A stretch of DNA of 64,000 bases from Bathynomus jamesi (lineage: Eukaryota; Arthropoda; Malacostraca; Isopoda; Cirolanidae). Positions within the stretch are counted from its first letter, which is position 1, and each line of letters starts with the position of its first letter. The DNA lies in the NCBI GenBank assembly GCA_023014485.1, contig JAJOZX010005774.1, forward strand, positions 124,001 through 188,000, given 5' to 3'. Positions 22,265 through 33,414 of the stretch are shown in pieces. The notes under the pieces were generated by a model that was given only the letters and a program-made list of their open reading frames with translations, made no database searches and had not been told where the DNA came from. Both the position numbers and the translations under genes were made by a program.

Positions 22265-24488
22265 ATGGATAAATTTGTAATTAAAGTAGCCAAAACAACT
22301 AAAAATATTTCTATTTCTACTCCTAGTTCTTCCTATACAACTTCAGGTTCAGTCTCTACGCCTAGTTCTTCCTATGCAACTAGCATGAAGATTCTAAAGT
22401 AAGTCAGAAAGTTGATAACACTCCTTCTGATATGTCGAAACTAGGAGAAAGTATTATACAACAAAGGCTGCCAGTTTATCCTAAAAACATTGAAAATAGA
22501 AGCTTTCAAGGAGATTGGTTTCAAAAGTTTAAATGGATAGAAGATTCAAAAAGCATGGATGCTGCTTTCTGTTATGCCTGTCGACAGTTTCGTCCTTTTG
22601 AAACGAAAGAAAGCGCATTTACATCATTTGGGTTCAGGAGCTGGAAAGTTGTTTTAAATAAGAAAAAAGGTTTTCCAAAACACGCATCATCAAAGGTTCA
22701 CATATCCGCTATGAGTATGTGGCATGAAAGAGAAAAACGTCGAGAAATGGGTTAATGGTATGGTGAATAGTGATATTTTGGAATGCCATAGGTACTATGT
22801 TAAGTCAATTGCAGAAGTTATTCATTTTATTGCCATTAATGAATTAGCTTTCCGTGGTACATATACAGTAATATTGAAGAACACGAGGAAAATAGCTTAT
22901 TTCGTAGTCTTTTTGAATTCACACTACAGAAAGATGGAAAACTTGCTGACTGTGCAAAGAGTGTACCAGTATGTGCAACATATTTATCTCCTGAAACACA
23001 AAATAACACATAATACAAATTATGGCAGAAGTGGTAACACAAAGTGTTATAAATGATATTCATAAGGCTAATGTTTCTTGGTTTTCAATTCTAGTTGATG
23101 GGACACGCGATAAAAATAACGGAAAATATCGCTATCGGAGTTAGATGTGCGATAAATGGGAAACCAAAAGAATCAATTTTGGCGATAAAACATTGTTTTG
23201 AATTTGATGCCGAGACAGTTGTCAAATTGACATTAAAAGTTATTAATGACTGTGGTTTGGATAGTTCTAAAATTCTTAGCCAGTGCTACGATGGAGTTTC
23301 TGTTATGAGTGGTAAGAAAGGTGGAGTACAAGCACTACTTCAAAAGTCTCTAAATAGGAAAGTCCCATATGTACATTGCTGCAATCATAGATTACACCTG
23401 GTTAGTGTGAAAGCTATAAATGACATCTCTGAGATTAAACAGTTTTTCGATTAAACAGTTCCTTTTTTTTCTTAAAAAGGGAAGTATTTCCAGAATGTAT
23501 GTAGGTCAGACTCTTTCTCGTCTTTTGACACATCGCGGGAGTGGATATTTGGATGTAACAAAAGTTATTTTCAATAATTATAGAAAAAATGTTGATACAT
23601 TAGAAATGGTGAAAGAGAATAAACAACTCAATGGCAACAACATTGTGGAAGGCTCCGGTTTACTAACTGTTGTTAAAAGTAAGCAATTTCATTTTTGTAC
23701 AATATTTATGAACAAGATCCTAGGAATTATTCAACCTGCTGACAAATTACTTCAGTGTCGTGAATCTAGCTTAAGAGATTCTTTAATGATTTTGTATTCT
23801 ATTGTGGATACTATTAAGGCTTTAAGATGTAATGAAGTTTATGCAGAAGTTATAAATCAAATAAATGCTGAATTTGACGTTGAGGAAGAAATTTACTCCA
23901 CTAAAAAACAGAAGGAAAATTCATGGAAAGTTTAGAGATTACATCGTTACAGATAGCACAGGGGAGAGATCAGAAGTAGAGCAAGAACTAAATGAACATT
24001 TTAAAGTGATATTCTACCAAACTATTGATATCGTTGTATGTGAAATGAAACGAAGATTTACTGATAATGATAAACTACTGATTTCTATCTCTAGTACCGA
24101 AGCTGAAATGGATTTAGATAAAATAAAATATCTAGAGTGTCTCAACATTAAAATTCCATCGCAAGAAGAAATATCCGTTGTTAGAAATTTTCTTAAAAAC
24201 CAAACAGAAAAGAAAGCAGACGTGGTGGTTTTCGATGAAATTCTTGAACAAAGGATTGCTTTTCAAGACACTTATAATTTACTGGCAGCTGCTAAAATAT
24301 TTGGATGCAGCACTGCGACATATGAATCCACTTTTTCAGTTTTAACCAGGAAAAATCGTCCCCAAAGACTGGCAATGTGTCACCAACGAATGGCAAATTT
24401 AGTTCTACTGGCATTTGAGAAAGAACGCACGAAAACAATCAATATGAATATCCTTTTAAGAAAATTTAATGAAAATTTAATGTTTTGA
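22265..24488 (+). pseudogene. hAT transposase, ZMYM1/DUF4371-like, frameshifted
   Basis: Begins MDKFVIKVAKTTKNIS with a low-complexity Ser/Thr tail. After a one-base shift it reads a TTF-type zinc finger (AFCYACRQF to FPKHASSKVH, 22560-22715). The RNase H-like part has WFSILVDGTRD (about 23080), CYDGVSVMSGKKGGVQAL (23285-23335) and VHCCNHRLHLV (23370-23405). The C-terminal dimerisation region carries YESTFSVLTR (24310-24345). At least four frameshifts and one stop separate these. Architecture and order fit ZMYM1-like hAT proteins of about 700 residues. The open stretches remain long, so loss of function is fairly recent. Confidence 0.9.
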
Positions 24489-24990
24489 AGTAATTTTAAT
24501 TTTTTTATTAGGGTACTGAAGTACTGTATTTTGTTTTTAAATTTGGAATCAATGTTTCTGTTGTTGTTTATTTTTCAATAACTTAATATTAGATTCAAAT
24601 AAAAGAAAAATTACCGCAATGCATTATACAATTTTAGAATTATTACCAATTTGTATTTTTTATTGTATCTAAGTCACGTTCCGTTTGTTTAAACTTTCTA
24701 CATTCTAACACGTTGTTTACCAAGTAGTTTTAGAATTATAATTCAGTTTTGTAATTGTCTAACTGACCTGGTCAATAAATGGTATATATAAAATTTTAAC
24801 TTTAACATGCGTTTCATTTTTACAAATAATTCCCTATATTATCGGTACTATGTAGCCTCCCCTATATTACCATTAGCCTCCCCTGGAGATTACCATTAGC
24901 TACGGCCCTGGTGACACCCCCTCATATTGTATTATTTCTACGGTAACTGTGAGTCGCGATACGTGTCAACCGTACGTCGAAACATGATTA

Positions 24991-25359
24991 ATGTGGAAAT
25001 CTAATCTAAAATCCTTTAGTAAAAACAATGGACTAGTCCCTACTCATTGCCGATTCATCCTCGATAGACTGTTTGAAATAGCCACCTTCCTCAACCTGAA
25101 ACATTTATTAAATGCGCGAGTTGATGACATGCGTTATTTTGACACCATTATCGAGCATTCCTATGTCTTTTTAATTGACGATTTTATGAAATGTAGAAAT
25201 GAACAAGGTGAGAATGGATTGGAGCTTAGAGAATATTTAGAAGACACTTACTCCGAGAAGTACCATTCGCTTTGGGACGCTGGTCTAAAGCATTACAAAC
25301 CATCCCTCGCCTTCACTGTTCATCTGCAGGAACTCTTTCTTTATACACACTGTCGCTAA
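24991..25359 (+). CDS. Hypothetical protein, 122 residues, orphan
   Basis: Open frame starting MWKSNLKSFSKNNGLVPTHC, with NLKHLLNARVDDMRYFD and LREYLEDTYSEKYHSLWDAG in the middle and ending LFLYTHCR. No signal peptide or membrane segment. Predicted mostly helical and of protein-like composition. I do not recognise the family. It starts about 70 bp beyond the right end of the split transposon, and a second short ORF follows 28 bp later. It may be a remnant of a larger gene or a viral or transposon insertion; that is speculation. Confidence 0.35.
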   Translation: MWKSNLKSFSKNNGLVPTHCRFILDRLFEIATFLNLKHLLNARVDDMRYFDTIIEHSYVFLIDDFMKCRNEQGENGLELREYLEDTYSEKYHSLWDAGLKHYKPSLAFTVHLQELFLYTHCR

Positions 25360-25387
25360 GATTCAGAAGATTTCCTCCCATATCATT

Positions 25388-25612
25388 ATGAGTTCTAAAC
25401 AGTTTTCAATTAAAAAAACTGGTGAAAAGAGAATAAATGCTCACTCAGAATGTGTCGTGTATATATTAACTTTTCATGATAATACTATTACTATAATAAC
25501 CGACCGTGTACTCGAACAGGTTTTTGAATCTGTGTGTTCAAATATTAAGAATTATGGAAATGTTACGCCCAATTGTAAAGTAGAAACAAAAATAATTCTA
25601 AATTACCTTTAG
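25388..25612 (+). CDS. Hypothetical protein, 74 residues, orphan
   Basis: Open frame from MSSKQFSIKKTGEKRINAHS to TKIILNYL. The segment VVYILTFHDNTITIITDRVLEQVF is amphipathic and beta-like. No family recognised. It follows the 122-residue ORF by 28 bp on the same strand and in a different frame, so both could be pieces of one broken gene. Confidence 0.3.
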   Translation: MSSKQFSIKKTGEKRINAHSECVVYILTFHDNTITIITDRVLEQVFESVCSNIKNYGNVTPNCKVETKIILNYL

Positions 25613-25890
25613 GCTCTATATATCGTGTATAGATTACTTCACACATTAAACGGGGCATTATTTCTAAAAACAATTGGATGTATTATGCAAAGCAATGAGA
25701 ATGTAACTATTTCCATCATTATTTGTGAGTTTACTATACTAATACTCGTAAAAAAATAATGTCTTCACATGTTCATAAATATTGTATGCAACTGTGTTTC
25801 TATTTCCTCCTCACTCATTTTTAAATTATGTTTATGTATGTATCTTAATAAGGTGAAGGGAAGATTTTTTAATTCTTTTTAATACCGCTG

Positions 25891-25936
<46 letters not shown>

Positions 25937-26054
25937 TTGTTTATGTGCGTGTGTCACTTGGTACTCTCCCACTCTCTCCCCAATCCCCCATTCTCCCCAC
26001 CTCCCTCTCCGTGAATGCACCTACTGTATACTAGTCATTTGTATATATTTTCCT

Positions 26055-26110
<56 letters not shown>

Positions 26111-26408
26111 CTTTCTTTACTGGCATATATATAAAGTTCCCCTCTAGGTATCTATTAGTTTCTTGTTTTAGGTTTTTCCAGAGGAAAAAAACATCTCAAA
26201 GACGAGGGGAAAAATGCGTGAAAAAAGTTTCCAGTTTTTTGTTTTTTATTTTATATTTTTTCCTTATTTACTTTCATTTTTTAAGCTTAAGAGCGAAAAT
26301 ATCTTCTTTTTTTTTTTAACTGAATTATTTGTTCAATTGAACAAACTATTTCCAGTGTATTTATTTAAAATATTTACTGTACTTGAGTTTTACCTTCTCG
26401 TTTACTCT

Positions 26409-26444
<36 letters not shown>

Positions 26445-26450
26445 AGCGCA

Positions 26451-26495
<45 letters not shown>

Positions 26496-26902
26496 CTGTT
26501 TTACGTCATTGAAGTTAAAATAATTATCAGAGATTAATTAATGTATGAACATAGTAAAAATAGCGAAAAATCCATTTCTCCTTTATTCATTTACAAAGGA
26601 ATTGTCTTGCAAGCATTTTCTATACATTTTCAAGATAAATAAGAGTCAAACTATCCTTTCTGCAATATCAAAGCAATAGCAGATACTATTATTCCTACTG
26701 TGCAGGGGCTCGAGCAGCATAGACTGAGCTGGATGCGACATTCAATCATAAATTTATTGCTCGAAATGGAAGCCCAGATGATGATTTGGAAATGAAATAT
26801 TTGGTCGTACAATGAGCAGATTATGGCGGCAAAATCCTTCCTCTTTCTTCATTTATCCTCTTTTTATGGGGGTCATTATATATATATATATATATATATA
26901 TA
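25613..26902. other. No gene; cluster of microsatellites
   Basis: Non-coding apart from simple repeats: (GT)n at about 25889-25931, (CT)n at about 26056-26107, (GA)n at about 26415-26440 followed by (CA)n at about 26449-26492, and (TA)n at about 26876-26902. Open frames across these are low-complexity artefacts. Confidence 0.8.
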
Positions 26903-27060
26903 AAAGCAAGGAACCACGTGGAAAAGAAAAATAAAACACGAAGTCCGAGCGCTTTCGTGATATATTCACATCTTCGGGGACAAGGGAGAGATAGGCGATA
27001 GGCCTATCTCTCCCTTGTCCCTTTAATTTCCTTTTCCCTGTGGTTCCTTGCTTATTAAAA
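26903..27060. repeat. Inverted repeat with AAGCAAGGAACCAC ends
   Basis: The left arm begins AAGCAAGGAACCACGTGG and the right arm ends with its complement (GTGGTTCCTTGCTT), with GGGACAAGGGAGAGATAGGC pairing to its complement at the centre (26979-27018). The left arm, read on the minus strand, contains GTGAATATATCACGAAAGC, a word reminiscent of hammerhead-ribozyme cores of Penelope-like retroelements, though the first core bases are altered here. Confidence 0.7.
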
Positions 27061-27104
27061 AGATCACGTGCTGGTTGTGAATATATATATATATATATAT
27101 ATAT

Positions 27105-27393
27105 AAAACCTTTGGTTAGCTTCCGCCCGAATTGTTCATTCTGACGAAGGTCAAGCTTTTCACTCCACCTTAGACCTACAGTTTAACGTGGGATCCGAAC
27201 CACGCCTCATCAGCAGCCCAGCGTCTTAACCACTAGGCCACCTAGGGTACCCATTTATCTACCAACCATTTTCTTTATTGTGTGGAAGGATGAACAGCTG
27301 GGTTTTGCTGCGTGCCGGCTACCGTCGAGTCTCGAACCCGGGGCCGATGGTTTCGTAGTCAGCGACGCTAACCACTACACCACCGAGGCGCCT
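27105..27393 (-). mobile_element. Dimeric tRNA-type SINE, copy 2
   Basis: Minus-strand copy of the unit seen at 11.0-11.4 and 53.8-54.2 kb: first head GTGTAGTGGTTAGCGTCG with B box GGGTTCGAGAC, linker AAACCCAGCTGTTCATCC, second head GTGGCCTAGTGGTTAAGACG, and a tail with CTTGACCTTCGTCAGAATG. The second head lacks the B-box stretch present in copy 1. TA runs lie at both edges. Confidence 0.85.
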
Positions 27394-27407
27394 ATATATA
27401 TATATGA

Positions 27408-27787
27408 TGCAAACCCACAAAGAAAAATAAAAAATTATTCCGAGGTCTTTCGTGTATTCAGCAGTACACCTCGTCAGGGAATGAAGGGAGAAGGCGAGAT
27501 GACGAAAATATATACATATGTACAACGGAACAGAGAATAAAAGAGATTAATCAGTCAGTGAGAAGGAAAAATAGTTATAATGGAGCCCACGCGTGTCCTC
27601 TTTACTGTCGCTGATTTTATAACTATTTTTCTTCTCTCCGATCGATTAATCTTTTATTTCTGTTCCGTTGTACATATGTATATATTTTTTCATCTCGCCT
27701 TCTCCCTTCATTCCCTGACGAGGTATACTGTTGAACACACGAAAAGCCTTGGAATCATTTTTTATTTTTCCTTGTGGGTATACATCA
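27408..27787. repeat. Imperfect inverted repeat with hammerhead-like cores
   Basis: Arms of about 160 bp, 27408-27570 and 27630-27787, pair through blocks such as ACATATGTACAACGGAACAG and GAATGAAGGGAGAAGGCGAG. Read outward, each arm has CTGACGA, an 18- to 19-nt segment, then GAAA: 27448-27476 on the minus strand and 27714-27744 on the plus strand. In the left arm the segment can pair GTGTA with TACAC. CUGANGA-stem-GAAA is the conserved hammerhead core. Helices I and III were not confirmed. Confidence 0.5.
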
Positions 27788-27823
27788 TTCATTCATTTCG
27801 CGTGTTTAATTGTGAAATTCATC

Positions 27824-28824
<1,001 letters not shown>

Positions 28825-28826
28825 TA

Positions 28827-29700
28827 TATACACGAGGAGAGTTCACTAAATAAGGTAACAAGGTAACGAAATCTCAATATGAGCCTTGTTACTGAACTTG
28901 GTAAACACGCTTCGTACATCGTTCAAATTACAAATGTATGAAATTCGTATCACCTAATAGCGTATTTTGATCTTATAGCTTTAAGTTTAATTGTACAAGC
29001 TATCTTCCGATTTAATTTTGTTAATTTATTTTTAATGGTTATACAGAACCATGAATTTAGGTTCTCAAATACATTTTGAAAAATACCGCTCACTTTATAG
29101 GGTAACAATATGTAAATATACCGCATACTTCTCAGACCATTGGAATCGAAATTCCACAGATTTAGCAATTAATATTCTCATTTCAATTATTTTCATAAAC
29201 TACAGAGGGTTGACAATCTTCGGTTTTTCCATAGTTTTAGATTTGATAATAAAAGTCAATAAATAATAGCAGATTCATTGAATCAATATATTTAGGATCG
29301 TGTTGTTTTCCCGTTTCCATTATGTAAAGGTGAAATACGTTGATGAGGTTCATTAGGTTCTATTGATGAGCTTTGCCATTTGTTCTTCAAGACAATCATC
29401 GTGGTGTCTATTTACTTTTGTTACCCCTCTTTATATTAGCGAAATTTATGTATTTTCCACTTTATGTGATAAAATATAGAGGTTCTGTTGAGAATATTGA
29501 GATCTGATCTAATAAAGGCTCAATTTAAAGAGATATTATCGGTTACCAAAGTGAAAATGACCTTGTGTTTAATCATAAGTTACAGTTACTCCATTGATTG
29601 GGTTTAAAATTAAATAAATAAATCAAACCAATCTAGCGATCTTTTTGTTTCAATGTATTTTCATTTCAAGTGCTAATATTTTCATTACGATGGTACGGGA
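28827..29700. other. No gene recognised
   Basis: AT-rich sequence with no protein motif, tRNA-like structure or obvious repeat. Open frames of 70 codons or so are unremarkable at this composition. Confidence 0.45.
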
Positions 29701-29715
29701 TTCACGTGGCAACAC

Positions 29716-29890
29716 CTTTTCCCGTTAGATCCGTTGGGGCTGTTCAATAGTTGCGTGGCTAACCGTCCTCCATATTCAGATGATGTAGCGACCCGTAGAT
29801 AATTCGAATCTCACGTGAAGCCGTAGGTCCTCTTTATCGCATCACCTTTCCTATTACGAAGGAGATTAAATAACCTCAAACATTATTACT
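29716..29890 (+). mobile_element. 5S-derived SINE, degraded copy
   Basis: Matches the copy at 57.05-57.25 kb in its tail: ACCGTCCTCC, ATGTAGCGACCCGTAG, TCTCACGTGAAGCCGTAGG and GGAGATTAAATAACC-type words in the same order. The 5S-like head is strongly decayed here (only GATCCGTTGGGG and GTTGCGTGG remain), so it is recognised mainly through its tail. Confidence 0.65.
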
Positions 29891-30127
29891 GATATAGGTA
29901 CAATCGGATCCTCTTACAAACGACAGCCCCTTCAAATACTCTCCTCTTTAATTCCTGAACAATAAGCCGCTTTCGTATCCTTAAGCTTTCGACCGGAAGA
30001 TGGCAATCAAATTCACTTTTGAAATGTTGTCCTTTTTAGTTAATTTTCATGAGAAACTTCTCTTATTAATTTTCATATTGTTTTATATCATTGCAAATAG
30101 GTTCGTCTATCTGTCTGTCTATCTATA

Positions 30128-30250
30128 TTGAACCATTAGGCCCTCGCTTTACGCGGTCCCACATTACACAGTCTCGTTTTAACGCGGTTGGAAATTTGTG
30201 CCACAAAATTCTATAGAACACGGAAATATTCGATATAACGGGGTTCGTGC
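30128..30250. repeat. Possible Tigger/pogo-like terminal fragment
   Basis: CCCTCGCTTTACGCGGTCCC and CTCGTTTTAACGCGGTTGG resemble the repeated ACGCGG-bearing ends of Tigger-type elements. A matching opposite end was not found, so this is at best a truncated relic. The rest of 29891-30824 shows no gene. Confidence 0.3.
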
Positions 30251-31154
30251 CTAAAAAGTTCTCGTGGACACGACGAAAACGCATTTCGCGCCAGATTTGT
30301 TTTGCCCACAATTCTTTGTCGTGAGATGATGTGCCTCAGTTACTTTGTGGCTATCATGTCTCCACCTCGTCCTCCATCGAAGTAAAGATGGACGATGAGA
30401 TGGTAGAGGAAACTCCAACACCATCCCCAAAACAGTAGTATCGTCGGGTGTTCACCCAGGTACATGTAGTCTCGGAGGGGTGCAGTTTCACGGGGGCCCC
30501 GCACTTATGGGGGCTCCGCAGCCATAAGAATTTTTTTTTAACGTATTTCAATATGATTGTTACAAAAAAAAATTAATAGAAGTTCACAAACAGCCCAAAA
30601 ATATTTCAAAATTCAATCGGGAAAAAGGATATGAAACAGGACAGGGCAGGATTAATGTTGGTTAATGGGTATGAACGAATAAAAACCATGCATTACGAGT
30701 CAAAGTTTCAGTTCGTAAAACTAATCGTTATGCATTTGGCAGCTGACGATGGTCGAAATTTTTTATTTATTTATTTATTTATGCACGATTTAATATATGT
30801 TATAATCCAGCGGTTTTCAACCATTGGATCACCTGAAGATCAGGGCCCTCAGCCTTCTCTAGTTAGCCTTATAAGGCTAATTAACGAAAATATCACGACC
30901 TAACCTAACCAATCGTTAGGTCAACTGTACGCCCTTGACGATTGGTTAGGTTAGGTCATGAGGATCTTTTCGGTTTGAGGGCCTGTAATATTTTTCAACA
31001 TTACTTGATTTTTATTGTCCAGTTTTATTGTCCAGTTTGTTTTAGAGAAACAAATAGTGAGGCAGTTATATGCAATTTAACAAATTTAAAATATATATTT
31101 TTAAACCGTATTGGGATCTTTTTGGTTTGACGGCCGGCGGAAAAAAACGGGATC

Positions 31155-31270
31155 ACTTTAACATATTGCTTCCCAGGAACCTCTCTTTAACATATTGCTT
31201 CCCAGTGTATATCACTTTAACATATTGCTTCCCAGTGTATTTCACTTTAACATATTGCTTCCCAATATTT
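31155..31270 (+). repeat. 30-bp tandem repeat, array 1 (four units)
   Basis: Four head-to-tail units of CTTTAACATATTGCTTCCCA with variable spacers (GGAACCT, GTGTATATCA, GTGTATTTCA). It is preceded by GGGATCA, as is the second array at 31660. Confidence 0.95.
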
Positions 31271-31298
31271 AGGATAAGGAGTACGATAAAAAATGTTC

Positions 31299-31501
31299 GG
31301 AGCTATTGAAGAATAGGGCCCCCAGGCTTCTTTAATTAGCTTTATAAGGCTAACTAACGAAAATATCATGACCTAACCTAACCAATCGTCAAGGGCGTAC
31401 AGTTAACCTAACGACTGGTTAGGTTAGGTCGTGATATTTTCGTTAGTTAGCCTTATAAGCCTAACTAAAGAAGGCTGGGGTCCCTATTCTTCAATAGCTC
31501 C
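31299..31501. mobile_element. 203-bp palindromic MITE with perfect 8-bp target duplication
   Basis: Ends GGAGCTATTGAAGAATAGGG and its complement, flanked by AAATGTTC at 31291-31298 and 31502-31509. Nearly the whole element is one palindrome: AGGCTTCTTTAATTAGC, ATAAGGCTAACTAACGAAAA, ACCTAACCTAACCAATCGTC and their complements meet near 31400. It shares the core with the elements at 9229 and 9756 but has its own ends. The target duplication shows that it moved as a unit. Confidence 0.9.
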
Positions 31502-31661
31502 AAATGTTCGCTTTAATAAACTGTTTTTTTGTATGCCCTTGACGATTGGTTAGGTTAAGTCGTTATATTTTCGTTTAAACTAACGAAAATATCAAGACTT
31601 AACCTAACCAATCGTCAAAGGCGTACAGTTGACCGAACTGGGCAGTCAATTAACATAATGG

Positions 31662-31802
31662 ATCACTTTAACATATTGCTTCCCAGGAACTTCTCTTTAA
31701 CATATTGCTTCCCAGTGTTAATCACTTTAACATACTGCTTCCCAGGAGGGATCACTTTAACATATTGCTTCCCGAATGCTTTGGGAAGCAATATGTTAAA
31801 GT
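31662..31802. repeat. 30-bp tandem repeat, array 2, ending in a hairpin
   Basis: Four further units of CTTTAACATATTGCTTCCCA. The last unit (31754-31773) is followed after 9 bases by its exact 20-bp complement (31783-31802), forming a perfect hairpin. Confidence 0.95.
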
Positions 31803-32514
31803 TATCCAAAAAACGTGTCATGGCTACGGGACCGTCAAATTCTAGACTCTACCAATTGGTTAGGTTAACTGAATGCCCAGTTAGGTTAACAGAATGTCAG
31901 GTTAGGTCAACTGTACGCCCTTGATGATTGGTTAGGTTGTCATGATATTTTCGTTAGTTTACTGTCGAAACAAACGAAAATATCATGACTTAACCTAACC
32001 AATCGTCATGAGCGTACAGTTGACCTAAAACTTTCAGGGATTTTGGAATCTTAAAGCGTATATGATATTCTCTAAACTAAAATGTATAACTTCCTCACTA
32101 TTTGTTTCTCTAAAACATGAATGTTATATTTGAAATTCTCGATTAAAACTGGACAATAAAAACAAGTAATGTTAAAAAATATTACAGGTCATCAAACCGA
32201 AAAGATCCGGTCGTGATATTTTCGTTAGTTAACCTTATAAAACTAACTAAAGAAGACTGGAGGCCCTGATCTTCAGGTGATCCAAATTCTCTTTCTAATT
32301 AATTATTATTATTTGATAAATGTTAAAATTTAAAAGTTAAAAGTAAAAATTAAGTATAGTTTATATCTGGTATATTATTCTTGTTACGTATTTATGTTAC
32401 AAATTATTCGCATACACGTCAATTTTTTAAGTTTGTAAATTATTATGTTAAATCTATAAGTAGTGTAATGATGAGCTTGTTTAACCACCTTTATCTTCTA
32501 AAGTCTTAGAATGA

Positions 32515-32690
32515 AGGGGACCTAAAGCTTTACGTGGGATCCGAACCACGAGTCACTACAAAATCTGGGGGCAAAAGACGGTCCCTCAGTCCCTCACCCA
32601 ACTACTACCCAGTCCCAGTGTCGATTAACTTCGCTGATCGACGGGAAATGATGTTACGACACTGGCTTCGATGTAGCCCATTAAGCCTAT
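32515..32690 (-). mobile_element. 5S-derived SINE, minus-strand copy
   Basis: Read on the minus strand: ACACTGGCTTCGATG-type start is reversed here, with GATCAGCGAAGTTAATCG, ACTGGGACTGGGTAGTAG, TTGGGTGAGGGACTGAGGG, then GTGACTCGTGGTTCGGATCC and CACGTAAAGC. These correspond in order to 5S rRNA internal promoter words and to the tail of the 57-kb copy. Moderately diverged. Confidence 0.75.
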
Positions 32691-32865
32691 GTGTTTTTGA
32701 TAATCTGGTATAGGGATAGTTTTAATGCTTTTTTTATGAAAGTGTACATGAAAATTTTTGATCATTACTTTTCTTTGTATATAAAGGGATAGTTTAAGAC
32801 CCGTGGTTTCTTCAAAAAAAAAAAAAAAAACCTGTAAGAGAGAGTTCAAGAGATAAAAAATTGTA

Positions 32866-32866
<1 letters not shown>

Positions 32867-32921
<55 letters not shown>
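32867..32921. repeat. (TA)n microsatellite
   Basis: About 55 bp of TA. The surrounding 32286-33400 otherwise shows no gene. Confidence 0.95.
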
Positions 32922-32923
<2 letters not shown>

Positions 32924-33414
32924 GAACTAATGAACATAATTATTATAGTAGCGTTACTGTAGCAATGAGTAAAGATTTAGTTTCAAAACTGAATTTCAAT
33001 TATTTATAATTATTTATAAAAATAATATGAGGAAAATCTATTTATAAATTAATTTCGAAATTAATTTAGAACTAAGAGACTTTGGATTATGTTTCACAAA
33101 ATGAAGTCATCAAAATGAATGGCAGAGAACGAGACGTAGGACGTATATATGCTTCTGAGGCTGCGTTTGTCATATAAACCGGGTGTTTGTCAGCTTGTTC
33201 ATTCAAGAGAAAGATTAATTACTGATGCTTATTTTATAGAGCATTTATAAATAAAAGAAATATTTTGATATAAATACATGTTTCTCACTTGCTACTAAAG
33301 TTTGAGAAAAATGAATAAACCTATACTAAGTCAGAATAACGTTTAAAAATTAAAATGACGGTAAAGAACATATTTTCTGGCATATTTTCTGAACATATTT
33401 TCTTCTAAAAATTC

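Larger units (their letters stand above)
20971..24910 (+). mobile_element. ZMYM-like hAT transposon, 3.9 kb, near full length
   Basis: Ends CAGGGCTGTAGCTTCGGGG (left) and, inverted, CAGGGCCGTAGCTAATGG (right). A perfect 8-bp target duplication GTGACACC lies at 20963-20970 and 24911-24918. The CCAGGGGAGGC-like word near the right end is repeated and also appears near the left end (CCAGGGGTGGC), a subterminal repeat. Contains an upstream non-coding half with promoter-like elements and a frameshifted transposase. It sits inside the right inverted repeat of an older transposon. Confidence 0.95.
16975..24921. mobile_element. Second large transposon with inverted ends, split by a hAT
   Basis: The left end (16975-17235) returns inverted at 20710-20962 and just beyond. 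Matching words include GGACGAGTGGTTTCTAT / GACGAGTGGTTTCTATGG, GCTGCTGAATACGAATC and ACATGTAATATGTCTTTT. The outermost part, CACTAGTAGGGGTGGGGAA on the left, pairs with CACTATTATTAGGGATGAGG on the right, where a 3.9-kb hAT has inserted (20971-24910). Without that insertion the transposon is about 4.0 kb. It holds the broken gene at 17800-20574. Superfamily not identified. Confidence 0.65.
30825..32285. mobile_element. Compound palindromic element, 1.46 kb
   Basis: The outer ends are the GGATCACCTGAAGATCAGGG type seen at 9229, in inverted orientation. The arms run about 200-300 bp further: GGATCTTTTCGGTTTGA, ATTACTTG, TTATTGTCCAG and AGAGAAACAAATAGTGAGG occur near 30960-31065 and again inverted at 32088-32212. 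Within it lie copies of the shared palindromic core (30880-30960, 31345-31460, 31530-31640, 31850-32035), a complete smaller MITE (31299-31501) and two arrays of a 30-bp repeat. Flanking bases do not show a clear duplication. No coding content. Confidence 0.8.

Noticed and set aside
31155..31802. CRISPR-like array
   Set aside because: Four-unit arrays with 7- to 10-bp variable spacers, in a eukaryotic transposon; spacer lengths and context do not fit CRISPR.
31070..31924. Frames containing repeated LTYCFPVYIT peptides
   Set aside because: They are translations of the 30-bp tandem arrays with no other support.
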